Shown: piece after piece, positions 27,287-35,112 of the stretch
Layout: every line of letters starts with the position of its first letter
Position numbering within the stretch: the first letter of the stretch is position 1
Source: Kribbella qitaiheensis
GTDB taxonomy: Bacteria > Actinomycetota > Actinomycetes > Propionibacteriales > Kribbellaceae
Direction: 5' to 3'
Length of the DNA stretch: 64,000 nucleotides
Assembly: GCF_014217565.1 (NCBI RefSeq)
Contig: NZ_CP043661.1
Span: forward strand, 4,650,001-4,714,000
The notes under the pieces: model-generated
Databases searched by the model: none
Told to the model about the DNA's origin: nothing
Seen by the model: the letters and a program-made list of their open reading frames with translations, nothing else
Program-made: the position numbers and the translations under genes

Positions 27287-27410
27287 GCTCCGGGTCTACG
27301 CCCATGTGATCTATCGCTGAGGTGTTCGCCGCTGCGGCCCGACCAGGTCTACGAGGACCTGGGCGAGGACGAAGACGGCCCGGAGGCGTCAGGGTTGGTG
27401 CCGTATTAGC
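27282..27410 (+). pseudogene. Fossil integrase 3' end (copy 2)
   Basis: VTLRVYAHVIYR, then in a second frame RPDQVYEDLGEDEDGPEASG with a stop at 27407-27409, is the C-terminal end of a tyrosine recombinase (the VYAH segment follows the catalytic tyrosine region). It is broken by a stop/frameshift. It sits 74 bp before the attL core, the same order as the intact integrase at tRNA-Arg, so it is the remnant of a second, different element. Confidence 0.6.
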
Positions 27411-27483
27411 AGCAGCGTTAGCAAGTTCGCTCCGGAAACGCGAAAACCCCGGGTCATCCACCTGGCTGACCTGGGGTTTTGCT

Positions 27484-27527
27484 GGCGCGCTCGGAGGGAT
27501 TCGAACCCCCAACCTTCTGATCCGTAG
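27484..27527. repeat. attL core repeat
   Basis: This 44-bp stretch is identical to 38844-38887, the 3' part of tRNA-Arg. The match ends at TCCGTAG, after which this copy continues GAGCCTGCG and the tRNA continues TCAGATG. It marks the distal end of the integrated element. Confidence 0.9.
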
Positions 27528-27925
27528 GAGCCTGCGCCGACAGCTCTCCAGCAGCATTGGTGCTCAGCGCGTGGGCTGTGGATTGCGTTCGCAAGCTCCC
27601 TGTGAGCGGCCGTTGGGGTACGACTGGGGTACAGGCCCGCCAGCTTCAAATTCATGCCGCCGTCTCGCCTTCCAGTGCTGAAATCTTGACCCTCAGATGC
27701 CATCTGCCTCAGCGCTCGGTCGCATGACACCGCAGAGCGAGCCATTCCCGGCGGGGGGATCAGGGACCGTGGAGCGCGCCGGAGGTTGCTGAGTGCTCCT
27801 CGCGAGCGGTGACCGCTCAAAGAACTACCAGATCGGTATGCACTCGCCCTTCACAATCCGGTCACTCTCAGTAGACTCATAGCGGGCCTGGGGGGCCAGA
27901 GCGCGCATCTAATTGTGGGGGAATA
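27528..27925. other. Element left end without a recognised gene
   Basis: Apart from the paired TGGGGTAC repeat, this stretch shows no reading frame with family resemblance. GTGGGGGAAT just before 27926 is the ribosome site of the next gene. Confidence 0.5.
27613..27632. repeat. Candidate integrase arm-type site, left
   Basis: TTGGGGTACGACTGGGGTAC contains two direct copies of TGGGGTAC 11-12 bp apart. The same pair occurs at 38,730-38,750, each about 90 bp inside its att core. Arm-type integrase binding is inferred from this symmetry. Confidence 0.5.
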
Positions 27926-29065
27926 ATGTCTGAAATTGAAGTTGCCCAAGATGATTCCAAGCTTGGCGCGGGACTTACATGCTTCGTGATTAGTCCTATC
28001 GGTAGCAAATTCCTCCCTCTCGGAACAGAGTCGAGAACGACCTACGAAAATTCGGTCGTCATGTGGGAACAAGTTTTCGAGGCGGCTTGCAATCAGTTTG
28101 GCCTCACACCGACACGCTCCGACAAGATTGCAGAGCCCGGAGAGATAACCGAGCAGATTTTCAAGCTGCTTCGAGACGCTGACATAGTTATTGCGGATGT
28201 TACGGGCGGGAATCCCAATGTGATGTACGAATTGGGGGTTCGGCACACCAGAGACAAAGTGACAGTCCAGCTCGGCGAGCATGGGCGCCTTCCCTTCGAC
28301 ATCAACACGATCCGAACGATTCAGTTCCAACGCACAGAGGCTGGCCTCATTGAGGCCAGAAACAACCTCATTGACACTCTGAGAGACGGCCTAGCCGGCA
28401 ACTATTCGCCTGTAACTGCGACGCGTGTATGGAACAAGCTCGCGCCCGAGCCGGGAGAACCTGCATCGTATGGTCCGGAATCTGCCGCGTTGGACCCAAA
28501 CTCCTCAGAGGTTGAGCCGGATGTCCCTGGGTTCATTGATGTGCTGGCCGAGGGCGAAGAGGGGACGACGGATATCGGCGTGCGCCTGGACGCGGCCGCG
28601 AAACTCATTGAGATCATTGGCGAAGTTGTCTCTAGTGCAGCAGCTGATCTGAACGCGCCAGATCAACAAGCCAAGGGGTTTGCACATCGGCTTCAGGTCG
28701 CTCGCAAGCTCGCACAGGATCTCGATCAGCCGGCGTCTGACCTAGAGATTGAAATCAATGGGTTCGCAACGAGCATTAACTCAGTCGATGCCGCCACCCA
28801 GTACATACTCGGCGTTCTCGCCGAGGACCCCGAGCAGCTTGAAGGCTCCCGCGAATATCTCACAGCTATCACGGGCCTAGCGGATGTGGCAGAGGGAACG
28901 ACGGCGGCGGTAACAGAAATGATGCACAACTCGCGGGATCTTCAGAAAGTAGCCAAGGATCTCAAGCAGGTCGGTAACAAGATTTCTGGTGCCCTTAGTC
29001 AGTACCTCCGCGGTGTCGCAATTATCGTCAGCTGGAGAGCGAAGGTTCAGGAGCTGCCTAGCTGA
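27926..29065 (+). CDS. Deoxyribosyltransferase/TIR-like domain protein with helical C-terminus
   Basis: A 379-residue cytoplasmic protein on the integrative element. Residues 17-150 form a Rossmann-like domain: CFVISPIGSKFLPLGTESRT, PGEITEQIFKLLRDADIVIA and DVTGGNPNVMYELGVRHTRD. This pattern is shared by nucleoside 2-deoxyribosyltransferase-like and TIR-like nucleotide-processing domains that recur in bacterial conflict systems. An acidic linker (about 185-215) leads to a largely alpha-helical C-terminal half with no transmembrane segment. GGGGGAAT precedes the ATG. It is convergent with the RelA/SpoT-type gene. A defence effector is plausible; no direct evidence shows it. Confidence 0.7.
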   Translation: MSEIEVAQDDSKLGAGLTCFVISPIGSKFLPLGTESRTTYENSVVMWEQVFEAACNQFGLTPTRSDKIAEPGEITEQIFKLLRDADIVIADVTGGNPNVMYELGVRHTRDKVTVQLGEHGRLPFDINTIRTIQFQRTEAGLIEARNNLIDTLRDGLAGNYSPVTATRVWNKLAPEPGEPASYGPESAALDPNSSEVEPDVPGFIDVLAEGEEGTTDIGVRLDAAAKLIEIIGEVVSSAAADLNAPDQQAKGFAHRLQVARKLAQDLDQPASDLEIEINGFATSINSVDAATQYILGVLAEDPEQLEGSREYLTAITGLADVAEGTTAAVTEMMHNSRDLQKVAKDLKQVGNKISGALSQYLRGVAIIVSWRAKVQELPS

Positions 29066-29479
29066 CCGCTCGAACGCCACATCTGCCCCGTCCCCCTGAT
29101 AGCTGCCACCCCAGGGCAGGGCGTCGTGGGTCAAGAGTCGGCTTGCCGATCCCGCAGGGACGTGAAGCGCTCTTGATGCGCGGCGGTCTGACCGGACAAT
29201 CGAGCGGCCAGGGGGACGAGGCCAAACCGCCGGCCAGTACTTGGCGCACGGAGATGAGCCGGACCGGCAGCCGCGGAAGACCGCTTGAGAATCCGGTACG
29301 CCGTTTGGCCTGTCGGCGGGGGTGAGGGCGTCGGCCCGCAGGTCGTAAGCCCGGCTCCCGCCGCTTGCGGCGCGCCTTGATTCTTAAGAGGTCAACTCGG
29401 CAGCCGCCATCTGGACTCTGCTTGATGACACACCACAGCCAGACGCTTCTCTGGTCATAGAGCCGCGCATTCGGAACCA
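29066..29479. other. Intergenic region between two convergent cargo genes
   Basis: Short frames here have no family resemblance or good start sites. No strong T-tailed terminator is seen. Confidence 0.5.
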
Positions 29480-30754
29480 CTAGTGGATCTGGAACTCATT
29501 GATGAGTTGCCGGAGGAAGTTTACCGCCCAGGTGAGTCGACCCATGGGTACGTCGAGGGCAGTGCCGTGATTGTCTTGGGGACCATGCACCAACCGGTTT
29601 CGCATGTCCTGGAGCATGCGCAGGTTTCTGAACGTCTCGTCGTCAATCACGTCGTGCTCTAGGGCTGCCTTCACGGTGCTTGCGAGTGGCCTTCGACGCT
29701 CGCTGGGAACGCGGACAGCCAGCGCCTGCTCAAACTCAGCCCAGGTCCGGATGAACTGCTCGAAGGCGACGGCGTGCTCATTGCTCTCGTAGAACGTTTC
29801 GGGCTGATTCCTACCGGACGGGTGACGCGCTGCTGACGTGGCGCGGCGATAGGCCTCGTATTTGTCTAAATCTCCGGAGAGCATGAGGTCACTTAGCTGT
29901 TCCGCCACAGGCCGTTGTTCGAAGTCGTTATCGAGCTGTTCAAGATATGGCGCGATGGCCTTTGCTCGGGCAAGGTCCTGTTCCGAAAGAAACTCAAAGA
30001 GGATATCGACTCGGCCAAGCGCTGCGTCGGTGAGGTGGTGCCCGATGATTGAGCGTTGACTGCGAAGAAACTCGGCGAGCTCAAAATGGTCACGGAATGG
30101 AGTCTCCGCCTCTGCAACACGTCGGTCACCAGCAAGTTGCAGTTGCTCAAGGGCGATCTCTCCAGCGAGGACCAAGCCGTTGAGTTGATCTAAAAGTGCA
30201 TACTCAGCGGACGAGAGTTCGCCATCCAGCGGCTTGTACACGAGGTCGTGCTCTACCTCGGACCAAGCATGCATGAGGACGGAGGCCACCTGTATCTCGA
30301 TGAGAGCAGTGCTATAACGAATCTCTTGCTCAGGCAGCACCCCTTCGGGAATCCGGACACGAAAGTGACGTGCGGCATACCCTGAGAAACGATCTTCCTC
30401 ACGGCGAGGAGGCGAATCTCGCGGAAATTTCTTCTCCCCCTCCACGTTGAATAGGGATCGGATCAGTTGTTCAGCCTCTTCCGTCTGTCCCGGGAAGTAC
30501 AGCGCTACTCGTACGCCTGCGAGGTCGACAACATCCTTGGTAATTTCCTCGACAGTCCTGTAGTGCTTCTTTTTGTTGCGCTGGCGAACTTTTTCTGCCA
30601 ACCGGTCTACCGACTTCGCCCTGCTAGTCGCGATCGCGCGAAGACCTGAACTGTTCATACCGGCCTCTAGCATCAACCGGGCTCTTTGCGCGGCGCCCTC
30701 CCAGTAGTCAAACTGGCGTTCATAAGCGGCAAGATATTCCTCAATGACGCTCAT
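29480..30754 (-). CDS. RelA/SpoT-domain protein with HEPN-like C-terminal domain
   Basis: A 424-residue protein on the integrative element. Residues 40-190 match the RelA/SpoT nucleotidyltransferase: RAKSVDRLAEKVRQRNKKKH, KDVVDLAGVRVALYFPGQ, GYAARHFRV and EIQVASVLMHAWSEVEHD, with the residues needed for pyrophosphate transfer retained. There is no HD hydrolase, TGS or ACT domain. A helical middle follows, and the last 90 residues end in FRNLRMLQDMRNRLVHG, a HEPN-like RxxxxH motif. AGGAG precedes the ATG. Stand-alone RelA/SpoT proteins can be alarmone synthetases, tRNA-CCA pyrophosphokinase toxins or phage sensors; the HEPN-like tail points to an RNA-targeting or regulatory role in a defence setting. 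No small antitoxin gene adjoins it. Confidence 0.75.
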   Translation of the reverse strand: MSVIEEYLAAYERQFDYWEGAAQRARLMLEAGMNSSGLRAIATSRAKSVDRLAEKVRQRNKKKHYRTVEEITKDVVDLAGVRVALYFPGQTEEAEQLIRSLFNVEGEKKFPRDSPPRREEDRFSGYAARHFRVRIPEGVLPEQEIRYSTALIEIQVASVLMHAWSEVEHDLVYKPLDGELSSAEYALLDQLNGLVLAGEIALEQLQLAGDRRVAEAETPFRDHFELAEFLRSQRSIIGHHLTDAALGRVDILFEFLSEQDLARAKAIAPYLEQLDNDFEQRPVAEQLSDLMLSGDLDKYEAYRRATSAARHPSGRNQPETFYESNEHAVAFEQFIRTWAEFEQALAVRVPSERRRPLASTVKAALEHDVIDDETFRNLRMLQDMRNRLVHGPQDNHGTALDVPMGRLTWAVNFLRQLINEFQIH

Positions 30755-31179
30755 CTGACTCCTACATCCGGCGCGGCCTCAGCGTTCAGTGGAGTCTAGA
30801 AGGAATCAGGGCAACGATGCCCCTCGCCGCACCAACTCGTTGCGATATGAGCGCAGTCAAGGCTTCGGCGGAACGACCCGACTTCTCGCGTTCTGGATCC
30901 ACGACACCAAGTCACCAGGCTGACCACCACATGTCATGTCTACACGGATCCCACCACGCCAACGGGCAACGTGTTTGAAAGGTCGCGACCCCCGGCCGGC
31001 GAGAAGACCGACCGAGGGTCGCTGGCGGGGCAGGTCCCCAGCCCGTGAGGTGGTGGGCTGTTGAGGAGTGGGACCTCCTCCCGCCGGAGAACGGCTCACT
31101 CGGGGTCCGAAGCCGTGAGCCGTTCAGTTGGAAGACAGAGCGAGCGCGGGCGCAGGGACCGGCACGCTCGCTCCGTCGA
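30755..31179. other. Intergenic region with hairpins
   Basis: No convincing gene. GCGACCC...GGGTCGC (about 30,984-31,022) and the 10-bp stem at 31,089-31,125 are the main structures. Confidence 0.45.
31089..31125 (-). terminator. Hairpin downstream of the resolvase-like gene
   Basis: GAACGGCTCA (31089-31098) pairs with TGAGCCGTTC (31116-31125) across a 17-nt loop. It lies 55 bp after the stop of the minus-strand gene at 31,180 and could end its transcript. Confidence 0.45.
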
Positions 31180-31510
31180 TCAGGGGGCGGGGTTCATGAA
31201 GAGCACCTTCCCGCCGATGTGGTGCTCTAGGTGGGCCTTCATCACGACCGGATTGCCCAGTGCAGCTAGGTGGACCACGCTCGGCACGATCACTGTCTTC
31301 ACGCCGTCTCTCCAGACGTTCTGGACCATCTCCCCGAATGCGGGCCGGCGCCGTCTCCGGCTCCTCTACGAAGGTCATGAGGAGGATGAAGCCGCGGGCG
31401 GTGGCGAACTCTGCGATGTCACTTTTCAGCCTGGGTAGCGCGGAGTCCGTGGGGAGCGTCTGCGCGCTGACATAGGCGACCGCGAGCGGCTTCGGGAAGG
31501 CGTCGATCAT
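31180..31510 (-). CDS. Small resolvase-fold-like protein, frameshifted
   Basis: About 109 residues when reconstructed: PKPLAVAYVSAQTLPTDSAL, EFATARGFILLMTFVEEPET, then in the next frame FGEMVQNVWRDGVKTVIVPS and HHIGGKVLFMNPAP. The order resembles the N-terminal fold of serine recombinases, without the DNA-binding domain and without an obvious active serine in the usual YxRxS context. The shift is at the GGG run 31342-31344; dropping one base joins the frames. Its ATG overlaps the upstream stop as TGATG. The function is unknown. Confidence 0.6.
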
Positions 31511-31590
31511 CAGTCGTCCCGGTAGTTGCGGGCGATGTCGCGGACCATGCACACCGCCAGTACGGCGGTGATGCAGATGACTGCCCACAT
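31510..31590 (-). CDS. Small single-pass membrane peptide
   Basis: A 26-residue peptide (MWAVICITAVLAVCMVRDIA then RNYRDD) with one hydrophobic helix and a charged tail. A GTG four codons upstream (31602) is an alternative start. Its stop overlaps the ATG of the resolvase-like gene, so they are coupled. Similar tiny membrane peptides are common on actinomycete elements, but this one is not identified. Confidence 0.5.
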   Translation of the reverse strand: MWAVICITAVLAVCMVRDIARNYRDD

Positions 31591-31703
31591 CTCAGGGATC
31601 ACGCGGTCTCGCTCCGTCGGTTGGCGATTTGGAGCTGGATGAACCAGCACCTGTAGCGTTGCGCGACGGTGACCGAGAGAGAACAGTTGCCACGTTGCGT
31701 GAC

Positions 31704-31723
31704 TGTTGAGCGACACTGTCAAC
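31704..31723. promoter_or_regulatory. Candidate operator between divergent element genes
   Basis: TGTTGAGCGACACTGTCAAC carries GTTGA/TCAAC half-sites nine bases apart, 50 bp before the XRE regulator and 114 bp before the divergent membrane peptide. It is a candidate binding site for the XRE protein. Confidence 0.35.
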
Positions 31724-31772
31724 GGTCGAACACAGCACGTAGCCTTGACTTGCGGGACGGTGAGGAGACGGC

Positions 31773-33027
31773 ATGGGTGACGGTTCGTTCGCGGCGGTAC
31801 TGCGCGTTGCGGCTGTCGCGCGGCATGTCGCTTCGGGAACTTGGTCGTCAGATCACCTACGACTACAGCCACCTGTCGCGGATCGAGAGCGGCAAGTCCG
31901 TCCCGAGCGCGGGCGTGGCCGAGAAGGTAGATGACCTTTTCGGCGCTGAGGGATACCTGACTCGGCTGGCGTCCGCGGAGCGCGCTGCCCTGGAGCTGCA
32001 CTCGCGGAACTCGGAGGAACGTGACGACGTGGACAGAAGAAGCTTCCTAGGCGCCGCCACCGGCGTAGCTGCATCCGCCGGCCTGGACGGACTCGAAAAC
32101 GTCAGGCGCGTCCTGGCGGACGGCCACATGCGAGGACCCGAAGAATGGGAATCCATCGTCCGCGACTACGGCCACCTCTACCACGTTGCCGCTCCCTCGG
32201 TCATGCTGCCTGCGATCTCCGCAGACCTCGCACTGCTGGGCAAGCAAATCAACGTGCCGTGCGACGCGAACGCTCAGCGCCAGCTGTCTCGGACGGCTGC
32301 ACATCTATGCGCCTTGATGGCTCAGGTCCTCGCGAACTCCGGCGACCTGGTGGCGGCTCCTCGCTGGTGGAGAACTGCCCGCCAGACCGCCGACGCATCC
32401 GGCTCGAAACAGGTTCAGGTGTGGGTACGCGGGCGTGATGCAATGCGCGCACTCTACGAACGGCGATCCCTTCCGGATGCCCTCAGGTCAGCACGTGAGG
32501 CTGTGCAGATCTCCTTGCCAGGAACGGTTGAGCGCGCCTGCGCACTTGCTGCGTACGCCGAGGTGGCCGGCCGACTTCACTTGCAGCCTCAGGCTGTCTC
32601 CGCCCTACATCAACTCGCAGATGTCCAAGCTGCCCTACCTCGCGACGTAGTCCGCGAAGAGGCCTCCCAGTTCGGCTGGCCGGAGTCGCGGACGACCTTC
32701 ACTGAGCTGTACGTCTATACATTCCTGGGCGATGCCAAGAACGCTCTTCGCGTTGCTGACGCTGCACTTGCCGGACTGCCCCCAGAGCTAACCCGCCGGC
32801 GCGGCCAAGTTGAGTTGCAACGCGCCACCGCGATAGTCCAAGACGGCTCCGTAGACGAGGGCGTGCAGCATGCCTTCAGTGTTCTAGCGGGGCTCCCGAA
32901 AGAGCAGCGGATCAATGTGGTGACCGACCTAGCCTGGGACACGTACAGGGCGGTTCCCGCGGTCGATCAGATCAAGCCTGCGGCTCGCGAGTTTCGCCAG
33001 TTCCTACAGATGGAGACGACGGCATGA
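31773..33027 (+). CDS. XRE-family regulator with TPR-like C-terminus (possible N-terminal frameshift)
   Basis: About 417 residues. GMSLRELGRQITYDYSHLSR followed by IESGKSVPSAGVAEKVDDLF is the HTH_31-type DNA-binding domain; DRRSFLGAATGVAASAGLDG is the short hydrophobic linker typical of actinobacterial proteins of this kind, and a helical TPR-like region fills residues 130-410. GAGGAG lies before ATG 31773, whose frame begins MGDGSFAAVLR, the usual family N-terminus, but the HTH is in the next frame; a one-base indel near 31,805 would join them. Otherwise translation starts at GTG 31777. It is coupled to folK by ATGA. Confidence 0.7.
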
Positions 33028-33554
33028 CCCGTGCAGTACTCGCCTTGGGGTCGAACCTGGGAGACCAGGAAGCCAACTTACGCAAGGCGCTCGACGGGCT
33101 TGCCGAGCACCTGGTGAAGGTGTCCGGGAGTTACTGGACGCCGCCATGGGGAGATCCCGACCAACCTGAGTACCTGAACGCCGTGGTCCTGGTAGACGGC
33201 GACGAGATCTCTGCGGATGGCTGGCTCGAGCTAGCACATGAACTCGAGGAGGCCGGCGGACGAGTCCGGGACCCCGAACGTCAATTCGGCCCGCGGACTC
33301 TCGACGTTGACGTAATCGCGGTCTGGGATGGCAACGAACAGATTGTCCAGAACAATCCAGACTTGACCCTGCCGCACGCCCGAGCGCACTTACGCGCCTT
33401 CGTCCTAGTGCCCCTTTCAGAGATCGCGCCGGATGTCGTTCTGGCGGGTCACGGATCGATCGCTGAGTTGCTAAAGACCGAGGCGGTTTCCGCGGATGTT
33501 CCCACCGTTAGATCAGGCGGCTCACTCGAAGGCCCCACGCTCACTGACCAATGA
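33024..33554 (+). CDS. folK: 2-amino-4-hydroxy-6-hydroxymethyldihydropteridine pyrophosphokinase
   Basis: A 176-residue HPPK, which transfers pyrophosphate from ATP to the pterin in folate synthesis. AVLALGSNLGDQEANLRKAL, then ERQFGPRTLDVDVIAVWDG with the metal-binding DVD, and LPHARAHLRAFVLVPLSEIA are the diagnostic motifs. The ATG overlaps the regulator stop by ATGA. Chromosomal folK normally lies with folB/folP; here it is cargo of an integrative element paired with a regulator, and no other folate gene is present. Confidence 0.88.
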   Translation: MTRAVLALGSNLGDQEANLRKALDGLAEHLVKVSGSYWTPPWGDPDQPEYLNAVVLVDGDEISADGWLELAHELEEAGGRVRDPERQFGPRTLDVDVIAVWDGNEQIVQNNPDLTLPHARAHLRAFVLVPLSEIAPDVVLAGHGSIAELLKTEAVSADVPTVRSGGSLEGPTLTDQ

Positions 33555-33587
33555 TCGCAGACTGATCCTTTGCCTATACGTCGCGCT

Positions 33588-33661
33588 GGACTTGGAGGCA
33601 GGCACGGTGGTCCAGCTCAGCCCAAGTAGGCTAGCTGGATCTGCGCCGTGCCTCCAAGTCC
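33588..33661. repeat. Long interrupted palindrome after folK
   Basis: GGACTTGGAGGCA (33588-33600) pairs with TGCCTCCAAGTCC (33649-33661), and CCAGCT (33612-33617) with AGCTGG (33633-33638) inside it. There is no T tract. It may be a folK terminator or a replication/transfer structure. Confidence 0.6.
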
Positions 33662-33755
33662 ACCGCAGTGCATTTCGGGTGATATTGACGTTCACGAGAC
33701 CCTCAGTCAGCGAATTAGCTACCTCGCCACTTGCAGAGCCAGCGTCAAATCCTGA

Positions 33756-34562
33756 TTAGTTGGTCTCGGTTGGGCTGATGAAGCCAAATATGTATTGCTG
33801 GTCGTAAATTACAGCACGGTATTGGCGTTTCCCCGGCCAACTGTAGTTGTAGCGGAACTGGCCTTGCGAATCTGTCGTGAAACTCTTCAACACAGTCCAG
33901 GTCGTCCCGCCGACAGGTCGATATTGGAATGATCCCGCTGCGCCACCCCAGGGGATGTAGTCATTGGGGGTAATGGCGTATCGAATGCCGTGAACCCAAA
34001 GCCCGATCGTGCCACTCGATGGCGGGTACGTGACCAGATCCACGAATGAGTCCATGCGTACATCGGTTTTCGGAGTGTTCTGAGCAAGAGAAACACTTGT
34101 CAGTCGAGGCTGAGTCGCACTGGCATGGCCAGGAGTCGGGGTTGCGGCAGCGTTGCTCGCCTTCTGCAGGGTTGCGTCGCCAGATCCTAATGCTCCAACG
34201 GGCTGCCATGTCCAGATGGCCAAAGGCGCGCCATTAAATATGTGGAGAGTTTCGGCGTGACCGAAGCGGAAGAAGGTTTTGTATGCAAGAACGCCGTCGG
34301 GTCGCCTTGCTTCCCATCGTGCTTCGGTCACCCCGGCCGTTAGGCAGTCGCTACCGGCAGGCATCGGAATCCCGACGTATGGTGAATGAATAGCGATCTT
34401 CGTCGGCATGGTAAGGGTGCACGTATTCGCAACAACAGTGCTGGTTGACGTGTCAGAAGTACTGCCTTGGCTTCCCAGGTGGACTACATATGCACTTCCG
34501 ATCGCTAGTGAAAGAAGTGGTATGAGTAGCTTGGGCCGCAGTCTCAGGATCTTAGTTACCAA
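33756..34562 (-). CDS. Membrane-anchored or exported protein of unknown function
   Basis: A 268-residue protein with one N-terminal hydrophobic segment (KLLIPLLSLAIGSAYVVHLG) and an extracytoplasmic body. The body has EARWEARRPDGVLAYKTFF and, near the end, QYRPVGGTTWTVLKSFTTDS and WPGKRQYRAVIYD, which look like a beta-sandwich (Ig/transthyretin-like) repeat. The likely start is TTG 34562, overlapping the SUKH gene stop, so it is the third gene of the toxin-immunity operon. G+C is low here. Function unknown. Confidence 0.6.
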   Translation of the reverse strand: MVTKILRLRPKLLIPLLSLAIGSAYVVHLGSQGSTSDTSTSTVVANTCTLTMPTKIAIHSPYVGIPMPAGSDCLTAGVTEARWEARRPDGVLAYKTFFRFGHAETLHIFNGAPLAIWTWQPVGALGSGDATLQKASNAAATPTPGHASATQPRLTSVSLAQNTPKTDVRMDSFVDLVTYPPSSGTIGLWVHGIRYAITPNDYIPWGGAAGSFQYRPVGGTTWTVLKSFTTDSQGQFRYNYSWPGKRQYRAVIYDQQYIFGFISPTETN

Positions 34563-35103
34563 GGTCGTCTGCCTCTTCTTCGAGATTGATCCATGACATT
34601 GATTGCTCGTTGAGTTGGATACGATAATCTGGACTGTTGCCGCGTAGTCCATCAATCGTCGCTTGCAGCAGTCCTTCAAGCGAAGGCGGAAAAGTATAGA
34701 AATCGTAGAGAGCAGGTGGCGCATCAAAGAAGATCTTGTAGAGTTCATTGGTGCCATCACCGGGCGCAGCTAGGTAACAGCCGCCTGGATCAACCGCAAA
34801 CGGTATGAGTGGGAGAGGCCCCAACAGATTCGACATTTCTCGCCATTGCTCGTAGCGTTCGATCGCAATTTCGACCGGGAGCGGATACCACTCGGCGATG
34901 AAGGAGAAGCGGTGAAGACCTCGAACTTCAGTCCCGTCATGAATGGCGTACATCTCCCGCAAGTTCGCCGGAAGTGGCGCATCGACGCTTCTGCTCCAGC
35001 GGTCGAGGTCGTTGAGTGACGCACCGTGCCGCAGGCTCGATAGTACGTCTGGCCTCGTCGCCAACTCAGCCTCGGCTTGGCTCCAGAAGATATCAGCTCT
35101 CAT
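34552..35103 (-). CDS. SMI1/KNR4 (SUKH) family immunity protein
   Basis: A 183-residue SUKH protein. DRWSRSVDAPLPANLREMYA followed by IHDGTEVRG is the family start, and PLIPFAVDPGGCYLAAPGDG and LYDFYTFPPSLEGLLQATID the later strands. SUKH proteins are the commonest immunity proteins of bacterial polymorphic toxins. It lies nine bases after a NucA/NucB-type toxin gene, the normal toxin-immunity order. It probably binds and blocks that nuclease. Confidence 0.85.
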   Translation of the reverse strand: MRADIFWSQAEAELATRPDVLSSLRHGASLNDLDRWSRSVDAPLPANLREMYAIHDGTEVRGLHRFSFIAEWYPLPVEIAIERYEQWREMSNLLGPLPLIPFAVDPGGCYLAAPGDGTNELYKIFFDAPPALYDFYTFPPSLEGLLQATIDGLRGNSPDYRIQLNEQSMSWINLEEEADDLGN

Positions 35104-35112
35104 GGCCTGATC

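Noticed and set aside
29480..30754. A classical RelA/SpoT toxin-antitoxin pair
   Set aside because: No small antitoxin gene overlaps or adjoins it; the nearest gene downstream is convergent and 415 bp away.
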